A DNA stretch of 64,000 nt from Blattamonas nauphoetae. Taxonomy: Eukaryota > Preaxostyla > Oxymonadida. Numbering within the stretch: the first letter of the stretch is position 1; every line of letters starts with the position of its first letter. The position numbers were made by a program, and so were the translations under genes. The DNA lies in the NCBI GenBank assembly GCA_033064195.1, contig JARBJD010000054.1, positions 248,001 through 312,000 of the forward strand, read 5' to 3'. This document shows positions 56,232-64,000 of the stretch, piece by piece. The notes beneath the pieces are model-generated. The model was not told the DNA's origin. It made no database searches and saw only the letters and a program-made list of their open reading frames with translations.

Positions 56232-56513
56232 ATGGATTCTCTCGCATTCTTAGAAAGTTCCTGCATCCCCATCGATCTTCTTGGGGATGTATCGACGGGA
56301 GGCTGGTCATGGGAGTATCTGAGTCCAGATGGTCAGAAGCGGAAACAGCAGATTCTGACCAAACTCCGCAATGACGGTTTGTTTGATGTGCTTGAGCTTC
56401 ACCTGCGCTCTTTCCAAATCGCAATCAGCAAATTCTTCGTGGGTGCATATGCGATCCACGATTTCGGCGGCAATAATCCATATAAAGAAAGACATAGGCC
56501 GAGAAGGAGCTAG
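56232..56513 (+). pseudogene. Short family A-like C-terminal remnant
   Basis: About 93 codons from ATG 56232 (the frame is open upstream to 56052). LTKLRNDGLFDVLELHLRSF resembles the LLSDGMEDTLEQLLLS ending of family A and is followed by AIHDFGGNNP, close to VLRLLGWN. The N-terminal two thirds are absent. It may be a remnant, or a small independent gene. Confidence 0.4.
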
Positions 56514-56805
56514 ATTCGAGACGATGTGATTGACACTAAACCAGAACGTTCCCAACTCCTTTTCACATTGCACTTGATCGCAATCTACTTTCTTTTGTTA
56601 TAAGATTCTTGATTGTCAGACAACCTCATTCTCGACCATCACTTCAATGGTCACGACAAAAAGTCCCTTCCTGGCTTCATCCTCATTCACCGATCGAATC
56701 AGCATGTCAAGAATGTCAGACTCTGTTCAACACGATATCTTGTCGGGTTCTTCCTTTGGACATCAATTTCATCGAATTAAATCAGCTTTTCACACAGTTT
56801 ATGTT

Positions 56806-56843
56806 TCACCCATAACGAGTGATTTAGCACAGAATCCGATAGA
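56806..56843 (+). promoter_or_regulatory. 5' flank conserved between two family A genes
   Basis: CACCCATAACGAGTGATTTA just upstream of ATG 56844 closely matches the segment before ATG 61130 (GACCCATAACGAGAGACTGA), with matching GAATCC and GAATGA further on. Shared flank could be a promoter/5' UTR element or simply recent common ancestry. Confidence 0.45.
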
Positions 56844-57917
56844 ATGACATCTTTTAAAGCACTATATTCCTCCACTACTACTTCTTCTGGCCATGATATT
56901 TCATCGCTCTACTTGCCATGTTCTCCAGATTGTTCTCCATTCCTGAATTGGGATGAACAGCAAATTGTATCCATCCACGAAAAGCCGGTGATATTTCAGT
57001 CACTCGTTGCCACTGTGAAATCCCAGCCTGCGCTTGATGTGTTTCTGGAATCGAAAGCAGTGAAATTCCTTGGTTCTTTGTTGGCACAGGATCAAAACAC
57101 AGCAGGTACTTTTCTCATCAGCCTTGGACGAATCAGCAATGAATATTTGACAACATTCGGACAGTCGATTTCCGTGCTCCTTTCTTCTTCAAATCAGATC
57201 ATCAACACAGCAACGATGAAGATGGTCGATTCGTTGATCCAGCATTGTTCTTCAAAAATCCTCCATACCCTCGTCAAAGCTGATCTGATCCGTCAACTCA
57301 TCGTGACTCTCAATCCACTGTCTCTCCATTTTCCAGAAACTGTTGATATCCACACCTGTCTCATCTACACCATCTTCAAATGTTTCAGGCTCGCAACTCC
57401 ACAAGGTTTGGAAGAACTCAAAATTGAAGATGAGAATGAACAGCAAACTGTTCGCGAGACTGTTTTAAGGCAAGTTCTGGAACCTTCCAAGAAGTATATT
57501 TCTCATTTATGTGTGAACCGCTTATCGATCATCGATGGGGAACAATCTTCGGGATTATTGCTTCTTCTTGCTTGGCTCGTGGAAATGTGTCCTTTTTATC
57601 AACAGATCTTGGAATTGGTTGTGGATATGCCTGTCTTTCTCACGATTCCGAGTTGTCTCACATTCCTCGAAAATGAACGCTCGATCTGGATGGTTCCATA
57701 TTTGATGACGGATGCCCAGCGGGAATGGAACAAGAAAGGCGGAAACGCGCGAGAGATGGGGATGGTAGTGCATCGAGTGCTAAGAATGGAAGGCATCGAA
57801 GATGTGCTTGAGGGAAAGATGCGAAACGACAAAAGCAGATTGAGAGGAGCATATATTGTTGACAACTCGATCGACTGGAACAACCTGCTGGGCATGAACC
57901 TTTCACGGCGTGGATAG
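56844..57917 (+). CDS. Family A helical-repeat protein, complete member
   Basis: 357 residues, ATG 56844 to TAG, no intron. It is the clearest full-length family A copy: CSPDCSPFLNWDEQQIVS, VIFQSLVATVKSQPALDVFL, SKAVKFLGSLLAQDQ, ISVLLSSSNQIINTATMKMV, KADLIRQLIVTLNPLSLHFP, IEDENEQQTVRETVLRQVLE, PSKKYISHLCVNRLSIIDGE, PVFLTIPSCLTFLENERSIW, VHRVLRMEGIEDVLEGKMRN. From memory this text is nearly the consensus of a very large uncharacterised family in Blattamonas nauphoetae. The regular helices suggest an armadillo-like fold; no function is known to me. Confidence 0.85.
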   Translation: MTSFKALYSSTTTSSGHDISSLYLPCSPDCSPFLNWDEQQIVSIHEKPVIFQSLVATVKSQPALDVFLESKAVKFLGSLLAQDQNTAGTFLISLGRISNEYLTTFGQSISVLLSSSNQIINTATMKMVDSLIQHCSSKILHTLVKADLIRQLIVTLNPLSLHFPETVDIHTCLIYTIFKCFRLATPQGLEELKIEDENEQQTVRETVLRQVLEPSKKYISHLCVNRLSIIDGEQSSGLLLLLAWLVEMCPFYQQILELVVDMPVFLTIPSCLTFLENERSIWMVPYLMTDAQREWNKKGGNAREMGMVVHRVLRMEGIEDVLEGKMRNDKSRLRGAYIVDNSIDWNNLLGMNLSRRG

Positions 57918-58157
57918 ATACAGACAAGAACCAGCGAAGACTCGAACCAAATTAAACCCTTCGCTCTCCACACTCACCCATCTCCCGCCCCTCTTCCTCG
58001 TTTCTCCCGATCTCAACACCACTCTCTCGCTCTCTTGATTTGAAGAGTGATTGACGAATGACGATGAATTCTCGAGCTGATGTGCGTCTGACCCCAACAC
58101 TCTCCACCACGCTGGACACACACCCTGATCTTCTTTCCCTTTGTTGGATTATAGCTT

Positions 58158-60179
58158 TTGATTTGTGTGTGGATGGTCGATCTCGAGATTGGCAGGGCGG
58201 ATTGGTGTGGGAATGAACAACATCAACCACATCGACATTCATGCAGTAATATCACTCCAGTCTCACCCGAACTCCATTTGAGTGTATTCTCCTCATCGCC
58301 ATTGAACATCAGTGGACGCCAACAGACCATCCACTTTCGTCATCCCGAGACATCACCTCGTGCCAATTCATTGCCATTCTCGATCCCTGCTCTGTCGCCA
58401 CACACACTCTCTCACTCGCCTCTCCCTCTCCCCTCACCACACTCGGTCTGGTGCGTGCTGGAAGCCATTCATTCAGAGCTCGCACACGCCATCGTACCAA
58501 TTCTCCCTTTCTCGAACTGTGTCTCCTCTCTTCTCGTCGCTGTCGCAGCCATTCCAGACACTGGGACGGGAAGAGATGATTCTGAAAGCAACCAGAAAAG
58601 GCGTCTCGCATGAAACAACACGCTCACCTGCTGGTTGGGGAAGTGTTGTGTGTTGTGCTTCTGACTCAGCCGAGACATCAGCCAGTCTTGTTGGTTTGGT
58701 GTTGTGGGATGGAGACATTCTTGAGATGAACGATGCACTGGAACAAATCGGGGACGAGGAGAGAAGAGACAATGATGATCATTCAGGGATCGTTTCCAAT
58801 TGTCGATCAGATGGCGGAAGAAGGGGTGAGAGGGGAGATGGCGAAGAATGCGACCGATCACGCAACACTTCGGCCTCTCTCTCGTCACACACCTTCTCTC
58901 GTCACACACCTTCTCTCGTCGCACACCTTCTCTCGCTCTCGACACCTCACCCAGCGCGATCAGGATGCGATGGAGTGATGATCGCGAGTGATGCTGGATC
59001 CGAGCTCCTTGTTGCGACAAAAGCACCAACCACCTGAATCTCGCTGCCGTCTCCACAGGCGCGAAGGAACGATCTCAAATTGGAAGGTTGACAGTGTTCG
59101 GAGATGCTTGCTCAACACACTCTGAGACAGTCTCCGAAAGTTGAGAAATTGGGAGTTGGGCAGAGATGATTGTTTCAACGTGATGAGTGCAGCCGGAGCA
59201 GACAGAATTTGGATCTCCTTCAATCCATCTCAGATCACGGAGCAGGTCGGACGGCCATCTTTCTCACGACAGACTGTTGACCATTGATACTTTTCACTTC
59301 AATTCCCGCCACGTTGATTCGATTCCGAACAAACAATTCTGAGTTCATTGTTGACATCCAACGAGCTCTCAACGGAATTCACTTTCGAGGAACTGTTTAC
59401 TCTCCCCACTTTCGATTTGCTGTTCACTTTTGTTCTTTTTGTCATCCTTCCTTCTTCACTCATCTGGCTCTCTTCATCTCTCTCAGAAGGATGCAACTCC
59501 ACACAATTGCTGCAAATCCAACAAGTGTCGCCATTTCCACTTCCAGACCAGACTCTTTCACCGACATCTTTCTTCGCCTCTTCGAACTGCCTCCCAACAC
59601 ATCCGAAATGGACGAGGCGACGGGGCTTGTGGTGGACCGTTCGCGGACAGCATCTCCAAAGACAGTGCGAACAATCACACAGTATTTGGCATAGTTCCTT
59701 CTGGCGAATGTGCCAGAGATCACGCTGACCCCGCAGCGAGACGGGACGGTTATGGACGAGCATCTGGAACCGAAGATTGGGAAGATGCTTCAATTGATGG
59801 CACGGACAGCGTTCTTCCACACAGGCGAGCTTGTGTTCGCAGCGTACCTGATGCAGAGGCTTGTGGAAGTGGACATGGCTTCAGAACAGCCGAACGCGAT
59901 GTGGATTGTGTCGAACAGCAAAATCGGGACGATACTTGTTTGTGGGGCTGCTGCGATCGAACAAGATCAACCGCGACGTGCCATTTTGGAGTTCGTGGTT
60001 GGAGAAGGCATTTTGGATTCCGCTGGGTGTGCTCAACAGCTCGGAGGATTCTTCTCTGTTGCAATTGACTATTGTAGTGCCACCGATGGATGTTCTAGTA
60101 GCTTCGCTTTTGGAAATAGTGTTGGATTTCTGCTGAACTTGAAGTATCAACAAGTTGAATGCATTTTTGATTTGTCTTG
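58158..60179 (+). pseudogene. Decayed cyclin gene
   Basis: Plus-strand coding text in more than one frame. An N-terminal Ser/Pro-rich part (about 58240-58610) is followed near 59500-59690 by SFTDIFLRLFELPPNTSEMD and near 59790-59940 by TAFFHTGELVFAAYLMQRLV and VSNSKIGTILVCG. The next cyclin-box block, SNKINRDVPFWSSWLEKAFW and IPLGVLNSSED, is in another frame (switch near 59940), and FFSVAIDYCSATDGC is in a third placing (switch near 60040). EVV-A-LL-QRL, N-D-PFWS and LN-SE---L--IDY are cyclin hallmarks. With at least two frameshifts and the 862-bp element starting at 60184, it is unlikely to work. Confidence 0.55.
58885..58935. repeat. 17-bp tandem repeat, about three copies
   Basis: CTCGTCACACACCTTCT repeated in tandem with one base change in the third copy. 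Confidence 0.8.
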
Positions 60180-60183
60180 ATTT

Positions 60184-61045
60184 GGGTGATTCTCTTTGAA
60201 AAATCGCAAAACACTAATGTGCGTCACCAAAAATTATTTTTTGCGGAATTACCATTCGTCTGTTCAGTCGACTGAAAATGAGTGAATTACCGGATTTCAA
60301 GGAAGATCGCGTTCGATATCTCCTTTTTTTGTTCAGGACTCTTCTGCACATTTTTTGTAACAAAACAGGTCCAAAGACAAACTACCGATAATTTACAACA
60401 GAAAAAACCAATTCTGTGTGAGAGCACTGGTATAAACTCCTCCATTGAAGAAAAAGACACGAAAAGTGCGGATTGACATATTCAATATTCTCGATATATT
60501 AGGTCCGTAACATTTGTTGAACGTGTCTAACAGAGACTCTCTGAGGGAAATACTGAAGGACCATGGTGTTTGAGGCGAGGTAGTACAGATTGATGACGAT
60601 TGAAAAAAGAGCATTCATTTTTGGGTCTACAAGACCAGAAATGCATGAATAAAGACATACCAGCGAGCGAAAACTATCGATAACATCCGATTGAACGATT
60701 TATGTGAGAGTTATCTCGTTGTGCTCATTGTTCCGGCGCACCTCAAAAAAATCCCGAGTATCTGAACGTGAGAAAGAAAGAAACGGTACAAACCATGTTG
60801 TGAGTGTGTAATCCACAGTTTGATGTCGGTTTCATCATTGATATATATATCGAACAGAAGTCTGATGGGTGATTAGTCGCCTGAGCATCGGATCCGCGAT
60901 AAAGTTCGCCAACATGAAGAAAAGACGAAATTCACACCTTGAACATGGAGAGAGCACCTGTGACGGTGAGTAGAGGGTATTTGTCGATGAATATCAACGT
61001 ACAGGCGCTGGAGTGACGGATGCGATTTTTGAAAAAGAATCACAC
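60184..61045. mobile_element. 862-bp TIR element, copy 2
   Basis: Same length as 22294-23155, with four observed base differences. It is flanked by ATTT at 60180-60183 and 61046-61049, a 4-bp target duplication. One of the four differences is in the right TIR. It sits at the end of the decayed cyclin gene and 85 bp upstream of a truncated family A gene. Confidence 0.85.
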
Positions 61046-61129
61046 ATTTCATGCCTATTTCATTTCTATCTCCTTGTTTTACCATTTAATCTGACCCATA
61101 ACGAGAGACTGAACACTGAATCCTGTTGA

Positions 61130-61447
61130 ATGATGGCTTTAAACGAGAAGATGTATCCATCCTCTGACTATCCTTGCTCTGGTATCTCTTCCCACTGCTT
61201 CTCATATTCTCCAGATTGTGATGCTTTCCTGAATTGGGATGAACAATTTCTTAAACCGTTTAGCGAAAAAATGGTTGTATTTCGATCTCTCGTTGCCACA
61301 GTGAAGTTGCAGCCTGCATTTGATGACTCTCTGGAAGCGAAAGCGGCGAAACTCCTCCTATACGTGACTCCGTGGAATCCAACATCAGCGGGTAAGTATA
61401 GAGACAGATCTGATTTTGTATACACACAGATCTGTCCGTTGGTATAG
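61130..61447 (+). pseudogene. Family A N-terminal fragment
   Basis: 105 codons from ATG 61130. FSYSPDCDAFLNWDEQFLKP, VVFRSLVATVKLQPAFDDSL and EAKAAKLLLYVTPWNPTSAG match the first 90 residues of the 56844-57917 protein. The match stops at about 61392, where a stretch with repeated CAGATCTG begins. No later family A block follows. Truncated copy. Confidence 0.7.
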
Positions 61448-61480
61448 GCACAGATCTGCGGTATACACACAGATCTGACC
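61395..61480. repeat. Short direct repeats around CAGATCTG
   Basis: Four copies of CAGATCTG; two sit in the longer unit TATACACACAGATCTG (about 61420 and 61460). They mark the point where the family A copy ends. They may be a small rearrangement scar or part of an unrecognised element. Confidence 0.6.
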
Positions 61481-61771
61481 TTTTTGTCTCTATTTTGGCT
61501 TATAATGTGTCTTATATGAATGAAAAAGACGAAGAATAGATGTAAAAGGATAAAAAGAAGAGTTTCAAGGTAAAATGAGAGCGATTGATGAGGCAGTCAC
61601 GACAACTGTTTCAAAGGGTCGATCGCGTTCACGGTAGAAAGATTGGTTTCCCCGCAATATCTTCCGAAAGAATATAGGGAAAATGGTTCATGTTTCGAGC
61701 AAGCCTCTTTGTGAGTTTGGTTGACTCAGTTTCGAAGATCTTTTCGACGATATTTTGGATCACGATCTGGT

Positions 61772-63168
61772 TCAATTCTGGCTCCTCTTCAAGGGCTGTG
61801 CCTTGCTTTGTTTGCTCATACGGGTGATTTGTTGGATCTTACAGTGGCAGAAAGACTGTGATTGCAGATACATGGCATCTAGCTTGTCGGCATCTTTGTT
61901 GATCTCGCGTGTCTCTTCTTTCACTTCTGCTTTGATATTTTTCTTTTGCATCGCCTCCATTCGGTGCTCCAACTCTTCTAATGTCTCTGTGCCCTCAGTC
62001 AACACAGTGTTTGATGCTCGATCGCCGATGGCTGCTTGTTGTTCACAACACCTTCTTCGCTCGCGCCGATGATGTGAAGAGCGAGAGAGGATTCGCATCG
62101 ATGATGGACAAAGTCTTCCGGTGCAGTGTTGATCCCTCCCCAGACGGTTTCAGATCTTCCTTTCCCTTGCAGTCTGGGCCGAAGGAAGTACCTCCAAACT
62201 GATTACCAGGTGGTATTGACTCTTTGTATTTGTCTTTCTGAGGAAGAACAAATTGGTAGTCGTGTTTGTGCTTGGTTCGTTGTCGAGGTTCATCAGTGAA
62301 GATTCTTCGCCAGATTTGGAATCAGCAAGTGTGTCCGGTTCGATGTCTTCCTCGACGCCATGTTCTTCCTTGGCCAATATTTTGTCTTCTGTTCATTCCT
62401 TTCTTCTCCGCTCTTTCTCTCGCTTGATCTTTTCGCGCCAGAGCAGGACCGACTCTTTTCTCTTCTTGTTGAGGTATGGATGGCTGAAAGTGTTTGTCAT
62501 GTATCCTTCGAGAACTTGGAGTAGGATGGCAGCTTCTTGGTTCATCTTCTTCCCAATTTTCAGCTTTCTTTCGATCTTCGCGCTCCTATTGTGTCTCTTC
62601 AAATTCAGTGACTTTGGAATCAAGATCCCGAACTTTCTGAAGAAGAGCAATTAGCTCCTCCTCCTTTTGCGAAGAATATCTCTCATTTTATCGTTCCGAA
62701 CGCCTTCTGTGTTTTTTCGTTCTCCAGCTGAGTAAGCGGGACCAGCTGCATATATCCCTTTTCGTTTGTGTTATCGAGTTTCTGTGAGGCTTCGAGCAAT
62801 TCATTGTGATATTTCTTTTCAAGTGTCTTGTTGTGGCAGGCTTGGAGCTGTTTCCTCTGTTCGTTCACGCGCTGTGTGATTTCCTCTTCCGTTTCTTGTG
62901 CCTTTTAGTATCCAACTCAGAGTAGTCTCTTTGTTCTCATTGGGGTTCAAAAAGTTGATTAGGGGTAGTTCGCTATCCGTCCGAAATTTGCTCCGATCTT
63001 GCTTGATACTCGGACAGCCAGCAGTTTTCGTTGTTGAGTCCGCCCAGCCAAGTCTCTTGTCCATCCACCCATCGTTAACGTCATTTCTAAATGTGATTCC
63101 TCAAACTGCCTCCATATTCCAACAGATCCTGTCATCGTGAGATTGCAGTTCGAGATCTGATTACCCAT
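61772..63168 (-). pseudogene. Decayed coiled-coil protein gene
   Basis: Minus-strand segments, each open for 60-110 codons but in different frames, all of charged helical text: RKQLQACHNKTLEKKYHNEL (62.85-62.7 kb), KKMNQEAAILLQVLEGYMTN and WREKIKREKERRRKE (62.6-62.4 kb), AKEEHGVEEDIEPDTLADSK (62.37-62.2 kb), ETLEELEHRMEAMQKKNIKA (62.0-61.8 kb). Some breaks could be introns, but several boundaries lack GT-AG pairs. The best reading is an eroded gene for a long coiled-coil protein. Confidence 0.45.
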
Positions 63169-63720
63169 TGATTAAGGTCATAAAAATGACGCAGCACGAC
63201 TAAGTAGGCATCATAATTGCCGACAACGTTCGTTACGGTTGTATATGGTGAGTAGGAACAGATCTGGAGCGTCATGAAGCACTTTTAAGCTTTTGTTCTC
63301 ACAAAGCTGTTCAGAAGAAGAGGAAGAATTGAAATTCGGGACATGGAGGAGTTTGATGCATTTGAGAGTGATTTGGCATTTCGAAAGCGTGTATTTGCTT
63401 GGATCGCGAGTGAAAAGGAAATAATGGACCCATGCGATCGTATCACTCGAATCTTGCTTTATGTCGAAATATCAAACGGGCATCAAGTGAATTCATCACC
63501 GTTTCACTCAATGGCATGTCGCACAAGTCAATAATATCTTCTGTTGCAAGTTTGTTCTCCCTAAATTTCAAGCCGTTCCAGACCTGATTCAAAAGAAGGT
63601 ATCGACGAAATGGACTTTGTTTACAATAGAGAAGCAAAGACTGACATTAGGGATGTATTGTTTTTGACGAGGGGGGACAAAATGACCCGGGATATAGATT
63701 GCATTAGCAATCCAACCATC
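63169..63720. other. Short frames only
   Basis: A plus frame at 63343-63534 (MEEFDAFESDLAFRKR) and a minus frame at 63443-63637 (VWNGLKFRENKLATED) overlap. Neither can be preferred or assigned. Confidence 0.3.
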
Positions 63721-63864
63721 GTCATCCACGGCCTTCCACTCCCTCGCCCGCTGATGGCTTCCACTCTCCTCGCCCGCAAATGGCCTCAGCCCCCCTCGCC
63801 CTCAATTGGCCTCAGCTCCCTCGCTCGAAATTGGCTTCCACTCCCCTCGCCCTCACGCAATGCA

Positions 63865-64000
63865 CTCCCCTCCCCTTCAAACGCAATGCTCTCCCTCCCC
63901 TTCAAACGCAATGCTCTCCCTCTCCTTCAAACGCAATGCTCTCCCTCCCCTTCAAACGCAATGCTCTCCCTCCCCTTTAAACGCAATGCTCTCCCTCCCC
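63865..64000. repeat. 25-bp tandem repeat array running off the window
   Basis: The unit TTCAAACGCAATGCTCTCCC plus TCCCC is repeated at least five times to the last base, with one T/C variant. It is preceded from about 63735 by looser repeats of CTCGCCC...TTGGCCTC. The array continues beyond 64000. Confidence 0.9.

Noticed and set aside
1-64000. Altered genetic code (TAA/TAG read as Gln), as in some oxymonads
   Set aside because: Well-supported genes end cleanly at TAA, TAG and TGA, and none of the strong coding frames contains an internal TAA or TAG.

Overview
This is a eukaryotic (protist) window. It has spliceosomal GT-AG introns, most of them only about 30-66 nt and pyrimidine-rich, with a few near 100 nt. 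All three stop codons end genes (TAA at 5580, TGA at 11622, TAG near 57915), so the standard code applies. Gene families present are Ser/Thr kinases fused to SPRY-like domains, armadillo/coiled-coil/SPRY-like proteins, Cys-tailed beta-helix surface proteins and two large families of otherwise unknown helical proteins. This mix, and the wording of the 56844-57917 protein, match what I recall of the oxymonad Blattamonas nauphoetae (Metamonada, Preaxostyla). The species is an inference from memory, not a search result.

Left block (1-22.3 kb), dense host genes: a lysophospholipid acyltransferase running off the left end (-), a 1246-codon coiled-coil/helical-repeat protein (+), a family A protein (-), an EDRF1-like protein (+), an armadillo/coiled-coil/SPRY-like gene with a frameshift (+), a family A fragment (-), a large family B protein (+), a Ser/Thr kinase (-) and a second armadillo/coiled-coil/SPRY-like gene (-).

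Middle block (22.3-38.7 kb), a nest of mobile DNA: an 862-bp TIR element; a 4.56-kb element with 151-bp perfect TIRs and TA ends (Tc1/mariner-like) enclosing decayed exons; a hAT-like element with 8-bp target duplication (28088-35623) into which a whole-looking DIRS-type tyrosine-recombinase retroelement (about 30818-35347) has inserted; and a second hAT-like element (35745-38646) that encloses a five-exon PHO80-type cyclin gene.

Right block (38.9-64 kb): two beta-helix type I surface proteins in tandem (-), a family A gene split by an 880-bp imperfect inverted repeat, an intronless bacterial-type glycerate kinase (-), an acidic protein, a SPRY-only protein, a kinase/SPRY-like protein whose DFG aspartate is missing, a second family B protein, three family A genes or fragments, a decayed cyclin gene, a second 862-bp TIR element 99.5 percent identical to the first, a truncated family A copy, a decayed coiled-coil gene and a 25-bp tandem array that runs off the window end. 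No tRNA, rRNA or CRISPR array was recognised.
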